From NCBI GenBank assembly GCA_005784505.1, contig VCAZ01000014.1, positions 2,868,241-2,932,240 on the forward strand: DNA of 64,000 bases, read 5' to 3'. Position numbers and translations under genes: made by a program. The notes beneath the pieces are model-generated. The model did not search any database. It was not told the origin of the DNA and saw nothing but the letters and a program-made list of their open reading frames with translations. Shown in pieces: positions 55,801 to 63,324 of the stretch (position 1 is the first letter of the stretch; every line of letters starts with the position of its first letter). The stretch comes from Bagarius yarrelli (Eukaryota > Chordata > Actinopteri > Siluriformes > Sisoridae).

Positions 55801-58736
55801 CTTATCTACTGATCTGTCTGCTTGTGATTTATACACATGGTAATTTCTGTGATTTGCATATCAAAAGGTCACAAGAATAGCAGTGGAATTGGATCTGGTT
55901 GAGACACCGTGCTAAAGAACCGCTCTCTCTATCACGTACAGTTCTTCTAAATTGCCAGTGGTTCAGTGGTCCTCCCTTCCTTCCTGTCCATTTCTTAGAA
56001 TCACCCACTCGTCTAACCTCCAGAGAAGTCAAACCCAATCAGATTAAATAATTGTAAATGATAGGATGGGAGGAATTAGAAAAACAAAGCTCCGGGCCCA
56101 TGAGGCAATGTTTCAAATCCTGCTTCAGATGCTTGACTAAAAACAAATATTGGCGATGGGATTTAAAGCATCATAGTTACTAACTGACCAGAAAGATACC
56201 ACTGATCGTCTCTACGTCCCTATTCAGAGCGACTTACATTGTTTTTTCTATTGTTTTTTATACAACTGGCAGCTTGGTGGTGCTGGGAATCGAACCCTTA
56301 TCTTTAAATTAGCAGTTCAGAACCCTAACAACTGCACTGCATCTTATTTATTACATATAGAACCTGTCCTAATATGCGCAACTGCATCCTTGTTTCCCTC
56401 ATTACTGCGCTTTCGCTGAGGGATAAGAGTGTGTAGGGTGAACCAATTCACCTCTCCGCTTCTGCCTACTGGTGCCCTTATGCACAGTTTCTGTAAGTGC
56501 AAGTAAGGGATGTTACCCAGAATGCCTCTGGCGGTGTGAGGGTTCAAACAGATAAAAGAAGCGATAAAGTGAAGTGGTTTGGGCGGATTTTTGTAAAGAG
56601 CATGACAAGATAGAAAAGTTAACTGTAATTGGACGATGACGTAGCAACGGCAATTGAAGCAGATGTGTGACGTACCTTAAACCAGCCCAAATCTGCACAT
56701 TAGTGCACTTGTTTCCTTGCACACTTAACAACTAAAATGTGCACTTCTAAAATTGCACACTTTGTGAAAGACCTTAGGGCAGGGGTGTCAAACTGCAGAG
56801 TTTAGTTAGGACACCAGCCCTTCAGAAACTAAGTTTGACACCCCTGCCTAAGGGCGTAGTATGGGTATTGGGACAGGGCCTTTGAATATATTTAAGCCTA
56901 GACAGTTTGCTAGCTAAATAGTTGGATTAAAAAAGTTCACCAATTAACTTATTTAATACCCTAATATTAGATCAGCAGATGAACCTCATACATCTGAAAT
57001 ACCTACAGCTAAAATTAAGTTTCAGGCCGTCAAAGTTTTAATCATCTACTTTCAAAACATTAAACATGTTGTAAGTCATGACATTCAACTGGATTTGTTG
57101 TCCAGTGTCTTTTTTTTTCTTTTTTTTTTAAGTGCCGTGTTTTTGGATCAAACCATTTTCCATACTTATCACTATACTTACAGACTCTTTTCTGCTTTGG
57201 GTCCTTGGCTGTCTGATTGTCATTTGCTTTTACTGATGATTAAAAGGTCATTAAAAATATAAACTGTGTATAAAAATTGACATTTTTTTTTTTACATATC
57301 TATAAAGCAAGTAAAATAACTTTACAGTAATTCACTGTATTCTGTATGTAATAGAAAGTAGCTGATTGTGTATAAAATAGGATGACATGAACTAATATAT
57401 GTTTGCACAAACATCTAACAAATTATCGTTATTTAATGATCCGTATGACTGTGATGTTGTTTCCGGTTTTAGCTTTAACGTTTACTTATTACACTGGTTG
57501 ACGAAAGAAAATTTTTTAAACGTTTTATCAACGTACTGACACAGTGATCTTTACAGTTCCACTGGTTAGTATTGATGAGTTTTCAATGGTACATCAGATC
57601 CTCCATTAGTGGTTGTTAATGTAGTGTATTAAGCTTCTTCTGTGCTTAATATCTTTATTATGACTTCATTAGGGAATAATCCAAAAAGAAGGTCTTTTTA
57701 AATAAGTGCCCTTGGGTAGTCTGTACTGTGTAACGCAATGAGCCCCCAGAATATAGGTACTAAAACTGGACTTTTTTCTCAATGTCTTTAAATCAGTATC
57801 AATTTAAGAATGAAAGTAATGCACGTTTTGTACATGGATTAAATACCTTTAACTTTTTTTAATATAGTATAGCATGTGCATACTGTAGTAGTATACTTGT
57901 TCATAGTATGCTTACAGGGTAAATATACACACTAAATGACGTACCATTACATTTATAGAATTTTGGCAGACGCCCATATTTAGAGCGACTAACATTTATT
58001 TCATTTATACAGCTTAGCAATTGGGGGTTAAGGGTCTTGCTCAAGGGCCCAGCAGTGGAAACTTGGTGGAACTTGGACTCGAACCAACAAGCTTCCAATT
58101 CACAATCCAACACCAAGTAACCATCTCCTATAAATAACAAGTGGTAAAAGTTGTGGTAGTAGTAGTGGTAGTGAAGTGATTAAGGTGTTGGACTGTTAGT
58201 TAGAAAATTGGTTTGATTCCCAGCACCACCAAGTTGCCACTGCCAAAAATGCTGCAAATAACACTATAGAGGAGAAAAAGCAAGGTGTAGTACTTTCATG
58301 TTCACGTGTAAAATGTCAATAAATAAACATGCAGACTGAAGTTCCTGACCTGTTTCTCTCCGCTGGGTTTCTTGTGGTTGAGCAGCAGCTCTACAGCCCC
58401 GACTACTTCTTTGCGGATGGCGTGGAGCAGCGCGTCCCCCACATGCACGTCGTGCGCCAACAAGAGCTCCACCATCTCCAGGTTCTCGTTCTCTATGGCG
58501 ATAAGCAGCGCAGTGCGTCCGAGAGGATCCACGCAATTCACATTGATCTTAAAGTATATCTCGGCCTCCCTTAGAGCGCGTTTCACGCTGCCGTAGTCGC
58601 CTTTTTCCACGGCACTCAGGTATGCCTTCTCCTGCGCCGAAAGCTCCGGCTCGGCGCGCACCACGCGCAAACGGATGCGGTCTCGGCGCGAAGCGGAGGC
58701 GCTCCCTCCGCCTCCGCCGTAGTAGAGCTGCGCCAT
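29683..58736 (-). CDS. trpc4: TRPC4 cation channel, 10 coding exons, complete (909 aa)
   Basis: TRPC4 is a plasma-membrane, receptor-operated, calcium-permeable non-selective cation channel gated downstream of Gq/PLC and Gi/o (family knowledge). Ten minus-strand exons join in one frame of 909 residues; human TRPC4-alpha has 977. Seen: ankyrin repeats (about 30-170), TRP_2 and coiled-coil region (about 175-300), S1 333-352, S2 367-388, S3 about 437-458, S4 about 478-498, S5 514-536, turret cysteines 552 and 557 in CKGIRC, pore [10 protein letters not shown] (574-583), S6 601-624, TRP box EWKFAR (637-642), and the calmodulin/IP3-receptor-binding region after 696. Identity to TRPC4 rather than TRPC5 rests on MAQLYY, GPKPTTVEWMILPWVLG and the GLFH tail segment. 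The C-terminus is short and lacks the TTRL PDZ ligand. The a/b paralogue is undetermined. Confidence 0.95.
30372..30692 (+). mobile_element. SINE-B copy
   Basis: gtggtttaggggttagcact (head), cccgggttcgattcccaggc (B box), ctccgggttctctggtttcc and a final ggaaatagaagataaatga. In trpc4 intron 9. Confidence 0.75.
30720..31170 (+). repeat. Retroelement-like tail fragments split by a SINE-A
   Basis: Pieces at 30745-30840 and 31080-31170 (aaactgcactttgggttctc; gtaaataaactgcactcgg) resemble 41080-41430 and 60285-60690. A minus-strand SINE-A (30930-31072) lies between. In trpc4 intron 9. Confidence 0.4.
30930..31072 (-). mobile_element. SINE-A copy, truncated
   Basis: cttacatttatctcatttat, acaactgagcaattaggggt and gtggcttggtggagctgg. 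Confidence 0.7.
31411..31595 (-). mobile_element. SINE-A copy
   Basis: caagatttggcagatatcct, tgaacagttgggggttaagg and cagtccaacaccttaaccac. In trpc4 intron 9. Confidence 0.75.
31824..31913 (-). CDS. trpc4: trpc4 coding exon 9, 90 bp
   Basis: Encodes EVLRNLVKRYVAAMIRDAKK to GLTEENFK, residues 710-739, part of the calmodulin/IP3-receptor-binding segment. The acceptor is TGTTCAG and the donor AAG|GTAATA. Confidence 0.94.
32011..32052 (-). CDS. trpc4: trpc4 coding exon 8, 42 bp
   Basis: Encodes RRAAEKVRLSHQYQ, residues 696-709, aligning with human RRAADNLRRHHQYQ. The acceptor is TTTTAAG and the donor CAG|GTTTGT. Confidence 0.92.
32226..32395 (-). mobile_element. SINE-A copy
   Basis: tttggcagatgcccttatcc, gagcaattgcaggttaaggg and gtggtgctgggaatcgaacc. 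In trpc4 intron 7. Confidence 0.75.
32605..32880 (+). repeat. Dispersed repeat R4, copy 1
   Basis: accatggaaacttttctgca, ccaactaagcctggtaactc, ttttggcttgcttagttgag and ttctgtaaatctct match blocks of 63325-63600. A common teleost repeat of uncertain class. In trpc4 intron 7. Confidence 0.6.
33066..33257 (-). CDS. trpc4: trpc4 coding exon 7: TRP box
   Basis: Encodes residues 632-695, [20 protein letters not shown] to KETFGALG, with TRP box EWKFAR. The proline-rich TLPPPFNIIPSPKS follows. The acceptor is CCTACAG and the donor GGG|GTGAGC. Confidence 0.95.
33392..33587 (-). CDS. trpc4: trpc4 coding exon 6: pore helix, filter and S6
   Basis: Encodes residues 566-631, [20 protein letters not shown] to MNNSYQHIA. 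It contains the family LFW motif, filter FGLIN and S6 gate segment VVLLNMLIAM. The acceptor is TTTCAG and the donor GCA|GTAAGT. Confidence 0.96.
33624..33646. repeat. (AAAC)n microsatellite
   Basis: caaactaacaaacaaacaaa, just upstream (in transcription) of trpc4 exon 6, within about 60 bp of the acceptor. Confidence 0.85.
34018..34172 (-). mobile_element. SINE-A copy
   Basis: atagcatttggcagatgccc, agagaaattgggggttaagc and gtccaacaccttaaccacta. In trpc4 intron 5. Confidence 0.7.
34180..34990. other. trpc4 intron 5 remainder
   Basis: AT-rich DNA with no recognised repeat, exon or structured motif. Confidence 0.4.
35001..35314 (-). CDS. trpc4: trpc4 coding exon 5: S4, S5 and pore turret
   Basis: Encodes residues 462-565, YSECKSRESWEMWHPTLVAE to CKGIRCEKQNNAFS, plus two bases AC. 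Includes the S4-S5 linker [20 protein letters not shown] and the conserved turret cysteine pair. The donor GTTAGT follows AC, and the next exon supplies G. Confidence 0.95.
35445..35620 (+). repeat. Dispersed repeat R2, copy 2
   Basis: Partner of 10735-10910 in opposite orientation, in trpc4 intron 4. Carries ccaatcaaaaggtttggtcc and tatttatttgcgta. Confidence 0.55.
35648..36105 (+). mobile_element. SINE-A copy split by a hAT-like insertion
   Basis: Head 35648-35758 (ggtagcacggtggttaaggt, ccactgtttagcccctgaac) and tail 36020-36105 (aaccctttattgctaagttg, cactctggataagggtggct) are one SINE separated by 260 bp. In trpc4 intron 4. Confidence 0.75.
35759..36019. mobile_element. hAT-like non-autonomous element inside a SINE
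   Basis: Begins cagtggcgtcccc and ends ccctagctacgcctcc, resembling CAGTGGCGT.../...ACGCCACTG hAT termini with decay. Internal atctgggggcaccaaattg and ctctggtgctaaaaacccc are near-complementary. No transposase. Confidence 0.5.
36485..36624 (-). CDS. trpc4: trpc4 coding exon 4: S3
   Basis: Encodes FIWTEIKQMWDGGLQDYIHD to SLKLVAYIK, residues 416-461. Mammals have E at the T of WTE. The acceptor is CAATAG and the donor AAG|GTATGA. Confidence 0.94.
36850..37110 (+). mobile_element. SINE-C copy with doubled head
   Basis: Two B-box-like units (cctgggttcgagccccacc and cctgggttcaagctcagc) are followed by cactccaggggcgctgtatc and a tgacaaaatgaaggc end. In trpc4 intron 3. Confidence 0.65.
37690..38500 (-). 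mobile_element. LINE reverse-transcriptase 3' fragment
   Basis: The minus-strand frame includes TEAALRKRQKVELDVAVLKM and VMRLNRIRNEHIKGMAHISG. This is the typical C-terminal domain after the reverse transcriptase of fish non-LTR elements (VMRMDRIRNEYIRGTAHV type), with frame breaks. In trpc4 intron 3. Clade not assigned. Confidence 0.7.
38840..39176 (-). CDS. trpc4: trpc4 coding exon 3: S1 and S2
   Basis: Encodes residues 303-415, [20 protein letters not shown] to VEWMILPWVLG. Membrane segments are LITCIFIGLLFPLFSICYLV (S1) and the hydrophobic FICHTASYLTFLFLLLLAS (S2). The acceptor is TTGGTCAG and the donor G|GTAAGG. Confidence 0.95.
39308..39420 (+). mobile_element. SINE-B 5' fragment
   Basis: attgttgcctcacaacaaga, aggtcccaggttcgtatccc (B box) and gttctccccgtgcttgcg. 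About 130 bp beyond trpc4 exon 3, in intron 2. Confidence 0.65.
39650..39740 (+). mobile_element. SINE-A copy, internal deletion
   Basis: gactaaggtgttggactgat joins directly to ataagggtgtctgctaaatg, lacking the middle. Confidence 0.6.
39741..40890. other. trpc4 intron 2, stretch without recognised element
   Basis: No exon or known repeat seen. 40,380-40,640 is less AT-rich and could be conserved non-coding DNA, but this cannot be judged from one sequence. Confidence 0.3.
40897..41074 (+). mobile_element. SINE-A copy
   Basis: gtggtggctcattgttaagg, tgggttcgatttcc, gggcccctaagcaaggtcct and ctctggataagggtgtctgc. Confidence 0.75.
41075..41435 (+). repeat. Retroelement-like tail with AATAAACTGCACC end
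   Basis: tgtttccctttgtctttgtc, agtcaagtcaagttgatgtt, caataaactgcacctttgag and actcgtctcagtgga match 60285-60690 in the same order. Confidence 0.6.
41445..41880 (-). mobile_element. LINE reverse-transcriptase 3' fragment
   Basis: Minus-strand frame includes LGVIRMDRIRNEFIRGTAYV and RCFGEKVREAR, then frame breaks. The 3' end is the ggctgttcccttttaggggc sequence in reverse. In trpc4 intron 2. Confidence 0.75.
41950..42150 (-). mobile_element. SINE-D copy
   Basis: Minus strand: gtgccatggtgtcgtgggtt (head), acccgggtttgattatggct (B box), then a C/T-rich part and A-run. Same family as 14605-14795. Confidence 0.6.
42160..43960. other. trpc4 intron 2, stretch without recognised element
   Basis: AT-rich. 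No exon, SINE or structured repeat was identified with confidence. Confidence 0.35.
43966..44124 (+). mobile_element. SINE-A copy, head truncated
   Basis: gctaattggaagattgtggt, tttgaatcccagcaccacca, gcccctaagcaaggctgtta and ggataaggatgtccgccaaa. Confidence 0.75.
44515..44775 (+). repeat. Dispersed repeat R3, copy 1
   Basis: gttggattcagcagatcttt, ctagtggaagaacagtggca, atcgctactgac and gatttagaaggatttaaatc are shared in order with 46590-46855. Confidence 0.7.
44830..45175 (+). mobile_element. LINE reverse-transcriptase 3' fragment
   Basis: Plus-strand frame encodes RLDNIRNKFIRGTAHVRCF, then RLRWFGHGDNEYIGMRMLEI and LPGRRQRGG, the classic fish LINE C-terminal motif. It ends in aagaagaac. Third fragment of this family in the window, opposite in orientation to the other two. 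Confidence 0.8.
45668..45823 (+). mobile_element. SINE-A copy
   Basis: gtggtagtgcaatagttaag, gttgggcccctgagcaaagc, ggataaagatgtctgccaaa and tgctgtaaatgtaa. Confidence 0.75.
46590..46855 (+). repeat. Dispersed repeat R3, copy 2
   Basis: gttggattcagaagatctgt, ctagtggaaagacagtggca and aatgattcagaaggatttaa. Same orientation, 2.1 kb from copy 1, both in trpc4 intron 2. Confidence 0.7.
47186..47400 (+). mobile_element. SINE-A copy containing a SINE-B insertion
   Basis: SINE-A head ggggaaagtggttaaggtgt, then SINE-B body (agtccaaaaacatgtatgtt, gatggactggcaacctgtcc), then SINE-A tail tgccaaatgccattaatg. Confidence 0.6.
48016..48204 (+). mobile_element. SINE-C copy
   Basis: agaccagaaacacctgggtg, gagcaagacccttaaccctt, ccaggggcgctgtatcatag and gtgactaaataaaggc. 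Confidence 0.7.
48535..48710 (-). mobile_element. SINE-B copy with (CA)n
   Basis: attcattcatcttctatacc, gggatctgctggagtctatc, acaggtcgccagtccatcac, then a ca run. Confidence 0.75.
48720..51300. other. trpc4 intron 2, stretch without recognised gene
   Basis: Only a short tandem tatagagac array (about 48999-49035) and a SINE-A tail fragment (50607-50650) were recognised. Open frames at 49,096-49,296 and 49,734-50,144 have no splice sites, homology or repeat explanation that I can see. Confidence 0.4.
51317..51477 (+). mobile_element. SINE-A copy
   Basis: gagcgcagtggttaaaatgt, ggaggttcgattta, acccctaattgctcagttgt and aaaggtgtctgccaaatgct. Confidence 0.7.
51578..51618. repeat. 15-bp perfect hairpin, 11-nt loop
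   Basis: Arms atataaaacctgaaa (51578-51592) and its reverse complement (51604-51618). About 300 bp downstream of trpc4 exon 2 in the transcript. Confidence 0.8.
51922..52440 (-). CDS. trpc4: trpc4 coding exon 2: ankyrin/TRP_2 and coiled coil
   Basis: Encodes 173 codons, residues 130-302, from [20 protein letters not shown] through [20 protein letters not shown] to KLAIKYRQKE. The acceptor is TTCTACCCAG and the donor GAG|GTGAGT. It is nearly identical to mammalian TRPC4. Confidence 0.96.
52797..52828. repeat. (GT)n microsatellite
   Basis: gtgagtgtgtgtgtgtgtgt in trpc4 intron 1. Confidence 0.9.
53540..53690 (+). mobile_element. SINE-A copy
   Basis: gtggtagttcagtatttaag, gtttgattcccagtacca and ctcagttgtataaaagagat. 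The distal tail is missing. Confidence 0.7.
54575..54772 (-). mobile_element. SINE-C copy
   Basis: acagcacagtgaaatttgtt, gcccctggagcagaaagggt and gacggcag-like gactcaacaacggcagact, read in reverse. Confidence 0.65.
54855..55255 (+). mobile_element. SINE-B copy with (GGAT)n tail
   Basis: gccaggtttgtatcccctgc, cacagtccaaaaacatgtat, gacagctgggatagactcca and gtatagacggtggatagctg, then a ggat microsatellite at about 55190-55252. Confidence 0.8.
56205..56342 (-). mobile_element. SINE-A copy, diverged
   Basis: cctattcagagcgacttaca, tatacaactggcagcttggt and gctgggaatcgaacccttat. The central part is deleted. Confidence 0.6.
56780..56846. mobile_element. 67-bp hAT-like micro-MITE
   Basis: Ends CAGGGGTGTCAAACT and AGTTTGACACCCCTG, perfect 15-bp inverted repeats. 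Flanking 8-mers ccttaggg and cctaaggg differ by one base, fitting an 8-bp hAT target duplication. In trpc4 intron 1. Confidence 0.85.
56860..57940. other. trpc4 intron 1, stretch without recognised element
   Basis: AT-rich, no exon or known repeat seen. Confidence 0.4.
57948..58130 (-). mobile_element. SINE-A copy, inverted partner of 58156-58245
   Basis: attttggcagacgcccatat, ttagcaattgggggttaagg and gcccagcagtggaaacttgg. Confidence 0.75.
58156..58245 (+). mobile_element. SINE-A copy, tail missing
   Basis: gtggtagtgaagtgattaag, gtgttggactgttagttaga and ggtttgattcccagcaccac. Ends about 105 bp from trpc4 exon 1. Confidence 0.7.
58350..58736 (-). CDS. trpc4: trpc4 coding exon 1: N-terminus and first ankyrin repeats
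   Basis: Encodes residues 1-129, from MAQLYYGGGGGSASASRRDR to LLLNHKKPSGEKQ. The start is ATG 58736-58734. A glycine/serine-rich stretch (7-16) replaces the KRNVNAPY-like residues of mammals. The exon is CpG-rich, unlike the surrounding DNA. The donor is CAG|GTCAGG. Confidence 0.95.
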
Positions 58737-58745
58737 CGCACCCGG

Positions 58746-58766
58746 TCAGCTCAGTGTCCTAAGCAT
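58746..58766 (-). promoter_or_regulatory. Short upstream ORF in trpc4 5' UTR
   Basis: Directly after the predicted acceptor the transcript reads ATG, five codons, then TGA, encoding MLRTLS. It ends nine bases before the main start codon. It exists only if the acceptor at 58,767 is used or the transcript starts upstream. Confidence 0.4.
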
Positions 58767-58825
58767 CTAAGACACGGGCAGGGAAAAGACAAGGAGAAGG
58801 GGGAGAAAGAGGAGGAAGATAATGA
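58767..58825 (-). other. Splice acceptor and pyrimidine tract upstream of trpc4 coding exon 1
   Basis: The minus strand shows about 50 pyrimidine-rich bases ending GTGTCTTAG at 58,767. This is a strong 3' splice site 30 bases upstream of the ATG. It implies an untranslated first exon further upstream, as in mammalian TRPC4. That exon was not located. Confidence 0.6.
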
Positions 58826-60054
58826 GAAGTGGTGGTGCTGCTTGAGCTCAAATAAACACCCGGCAAAGTGCAGCTGAAAACGCTGCAACGCACGAGACAC
58901 GGAAATAGCATCCACCCATTCGGTTTGTAATCCAGTTACGTAGAGTGGAGACTTGGTGTCTCTTTCATACACGCAGTTATGGCAATAACAACACAAGAAG
59001 TCAAAGTCTGACAGGATATAAATAATTAACCCCTGATGAGCAAATCCAACATCCAATATTGCTTTTTTTTAAATAAAATTGTTATAATAAAAGTGTTACG
59101 TCACCATCAATTACATGAAGAGATGTTAAATGAGTTAGTATAAGATGTTAACTCAAAAAGGACAAAGATACACACACAACATTACCATGGAAACACTACT
59201 TAAGGGTGATGACTAAATAATCCGGATTCAACTATTGTAGTTAATTAAACTCCACATGACGCCCAAAGCCATTAATCAAGTTTATACCTATTTCACCTCC
59301 TCCCCAAATTGCACACACTTTCTACACTTTACCTGTCAGTGTGACGGTACCACAAACATTTTGTACCCTGAATAGCCTGTGTTTCCTGTCTGGATAAAAG
59401 CATTTGGTTCTGCCATACGATCAAAAGTAGCAAAAGTGATCAAAATGTGATTAAACACTAAAAGTCTATGGGAAAAAGTCTGCAATCACAATCACATGTG
59501 ATTTGAAACATCATGTTAGAGATTTAATCCCCTTATTACTCTCAAAAAAAGATCCACACTTCTGGAAAAGTTTTCCACTAGATTGTGTCTTGTGGCTGTG
59601 GAGATTTATAGTATTAGTAAGATCAGACACTAATGTCGAGGTGAGGAGGTCTGGGGTTCAGTCGGGGTTCCAGTTTATAGCAAAGATATTCAGTTTAAAG
59701 GGGTTGAGTCAGAGTCAGGACTCTACAGGACATGTAAATTCATTTACTCCAATCAGAACACAGCATGTCTTCATGGAGATCATGGTTTTGTGCACAGGGA
59801 CATTGTCATGTTGATACAGGGTTTAAGTCTAATAAAAAGTGCTTTTATTCTGTTAATTCGAATTTTCACATGTGAACTGAAGTTGTTCTTATTTGGTCAT
59901 GTATTTATTTGCTTGTTTTTTGTTTATTTATTACATTTTCCAGTTATAATAAAAAACATCTTACACTCCACTGTTATTATTAGTCATTTGAAATAAAACT
60001 GCATTTGCATCCAAACTCAACCTTACGACTCGTAACTCCACCTTGAATAAAATT

Positions 60055-60215
60055 CATTCATTCGTTCATTTAACCATTTATTTATTTCTCTTCTATACCC
60101 GATTATTCTCTAATTCGGGGTCACAGGGATCTGCTGGAGTCTATCCCAGCTGTCCCTGAAAGGGCGAAAGGCAGGACGGGTACACCCTGGACAGGTCACC
60201 AGTCCATCACAGGGC
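60055..60215 (-). mobile_element. SINE-B copy
   Basis: tttctcttctatacccgatt, gggatctgctggagtctatc, acaccctggacaggtcacca and gtccatcacagggc. Confidence 0.75.
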
Positions 60216-60284
60216 ATAAACAAAATTATTTTATTTATTATTGAGTTCTGGTGATTGAACAAACTTTAATAACTTTTTAATAAC

Positions 60285-60690
60285 TATTTTTCATGTTTAT
60301 CTTGTTTCATGTTTTTGTTCGTTTTATGTTTAAATTGTGTTTATAATTTAAGTTTATTTTTTATTGTTCATGCCTTTATTTAATTCCTCGTTCCCCATGT
60401 GTTTTTGTCCACCTTGTTCCTTTTGTTTCCCTTTGTCTTTGTTAAAGATTTCGGTTGTGTCCTTGTACCGCTGTTGTGAGTCTGTTGATGTTAAAAATTA
60501 ACTTAAGTTAAGCTAAGTCTATACTAGTCAAGTTTATGTCTGTTGTTTTGTTTAGTGTTTATGTTAATGCCATTGTTTAAGCTAAGCTAAGCTAAGTTAA
60601 TTCAAGTCAAGTCAAGCCATTGTTTTGTCACTATTGTGAATAAACTGCATCTTTGGGTTCTAAATACAACTCGTCTCAGTGGAACTTTAT
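60285..60690 (+). repeat. Retroelement-like tail with AATAAACTGCATC end
   Basis: tttgtttccctttgtctttg, agtcaagtcaagccattg, gaataaactgcatctttggg and actcgtctcagtggaact. Same order of blocks as 41075-41435. Confidence 0.6.
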
Positions 60691-61059
60691 ACAATACAAT
60701 ATCCTAAATCCTGACAATTTGGACATTTTTTCGGACAAGTCACATGGCTCTAAAAAAATTGACAAACTATTATTGACCTTCACATTCAAGAAATGCTCAT
60801 CAACAAAATCTGTCTTCAGTCCAGTAAACATTATGTTTGCATAACTGATGCTAAAATCTCATTGTCAGTAACTTGCCATGCAGATTTCCAGGAAATCAAG
60901 TTGTACCATAATCAAATTGGAAAGTTCATTACTGAAAGTGCCTGGCTGATATAAAGCAGACCTGTATCAGCTAGCTTAAGTCAACATGATGCCTTTACTT
61001 GGCTGCTGAATAAACAGTGTTTTTTTATCTATTTTCAATATAGAGGAAATGAATTGCAC

Positions 61060-61130
61060 CATCACATACATTTACATTTACACAATATATGGCAAAATAT
61101 AGCTATCACAATATATGGCAAAATAGCCCA
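61060..61130 (+). repeat. Short tandem duplication
   Basis: cacaatatatggcaaaatat is repeated after a 13-base gap as tcacaatatatggcaaaata. Confidence 0.8.
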
Positions 61131-62359
61131 AGCTAGACATACCGACCAGGAAAGGAAGTATATAATCAATGGTGTGATTATTATTGGACGCAATGGACCA
61201 AGAAGAAATAATTATTCAGTATTTTGCTTTTTGACTATATCTGAAGGTCGGCAAAACAACGATCTCGTCAGTGGAAAGTGGAAAGCCCTTATTGCAGCCT
61301 GGGCGAAAGTAACATTGATCAAGAAATTATAAATATATATTTTTTAAATTGTGCATACATTTTTTATTTGTTTACAGAAAAAATAGATTTAAATAAACAA
61401 GAAATAATAAATACTAAAATACACAGTTGCTCTAAGTTAAATATGGTGTCCACCTGAGTTGACGTCATTGCTTGTTCAATGACGTTCGACTCGCATTGAC
61501 GCATTATTTAAAAATCTGATGTCTGCTTGAATGGCAGACTCTAATGCATGTATCCGATTTATATCCACTTTATTTCCACATATAATTGAGACCTGACACT
61601 TATCCAAAAATATCGAATCCATGTGCTCCTGCCTACAGGATCGTCGGTCATATCCCATCTAATATCCCATATCCCATAAAAAACTCAATACTGAACATAA
61701 TAAAATGCAAAATAACAGGCTCGAATTCTATTGCAACAATGTTTGTATGAAAAATCTCTATACCAGTTACACACAATCTAGTTGTTAATATTGTATGTTA
61801 TAAGGCCTATACGACATTTTTATGAAGCCAATAGATGACCTTTGGTCTCTTTTTCCCTAGTAATTGATTTTTTTTAGTGCAGCACTACAGCAGAAAATAG
61901 AAAGAGGACATCCATCAGGTTTAGAAGGAGAAGACTTGTCACGGTTGTCGTGTCTCTGTTGCAGCCTTATTGAGCATGTCGTTAAGACGAGGAGTAACGT
62001 TTTTAGGGTGTCTCGGTTTCAATTATAGATGTGTTTCGAGTGAACCTTATTTATCCGTACTTGTTAATGTTACCTTCATCATTTTTTATTCCTAAAATGT
62101 GGTCTTTAAAGTGGTATCACACACAAATGTCGTTAAAAGTATATATAGTAATATCAAGTAGTAGTAAAAACCTTCTAAAAAAACAGACGGAAAAAAAGAA
62201 GGTAAATCCGATTTTATGTCGCCAGGTCATGAAATTACACCTATCAATGATTTTGACCTTTTCCTGTCTTACCCCAGAGTGGTGTAAAATCATCTTAGAC
62301 AAGTGTTCATTTGCATCAAGAATGTTGAATGGATTAAAATGCTCCTTGCAGCTTGATGT

Positions 62360-62545
62360 GGGAAAGTGGTGGCTTAGTGGTTAATGTGTTGGACTGATAC
62401 TAGAAAGACTGGAGTTCGATTCCCTGCACCACTAAGCCACCACTGAGGGTTCTGAACAAGGCCCCTAACCCCAATTGCTCGGTTGTGTAAAGGAGATAAA
62501 TGTTAGTCGCTCTGAATAAGGACGTCTGGCAAATGATGTAAAAAA
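62360..62545 (+). mobile_element. SINE-A copy
   Basis: gtggtggcttagtggttaat, ggagttcgattccctgcacc (B box), tagtcgctctgaataaggac and tctggcaaatgatgtaaaa. Confidence 0.75.
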
Positions 62546-63324
62546 TGGCACCTGGAGCCTCGAATGCCTTTTTTTAAATTGTACTTATCAAAAAAAAATT
62601 GAGCTTGAACATTTTTTAATAGTCATAATTCATCTGGGATTTTTTTTGTTATTTCCGGTAAGTGTTTTATCCTAATCAGGGTCAATATTGTAATGATATA
62701 CAGTGTATACCAGACTGAAGATAAACCCAGACGGGTGCGGTTTTTGAAAACACAAAAAAGATGCGGTAGACATAGACTTGACTGACGGACCAGTGGAGAA
62801 TGCAGGAGCGGACGAGAGGACGAATGAGACCAGGAGCTGAGGAATCAGAAAAGGATGACAACAAAGCCCATAGTGATGGGATGTTATTGAACGATTCCGA
62901 ACAAATATTTACTGTAACTCAGGTGGAACGAGTCGTCTCAGAGTGATTCGTTCAGTCACGTATGTTGTCTTTCCGGCTCAGACTGCATTGGTTGTGTTTA
63001 TGTTTATATATATATATATATACCCTGCACTATTCAGGAGGCTCTGCCAGTTTAACACTAGATTAAAGACACATATCTTTAACTTGGCCTACACATAATA
63101 CGCACATTTGTATTATTTGAATCTGTTAAAGGATTGTTAGGCTGCAAAAATCAGATCAACCGGAACCGGAAAACACCACCAATAACACACAATATATTTG
63201 TAAATCATATGGCGAATAGCATCTACACTAACATATGTCTGTTCTTTGTTATTCCGAGCTCACCGTCGCCGCTATCACTTGGAGACAATAAGGCAGTTTC
63301 TCAGTGATATCTTGTCTTCTGGAC

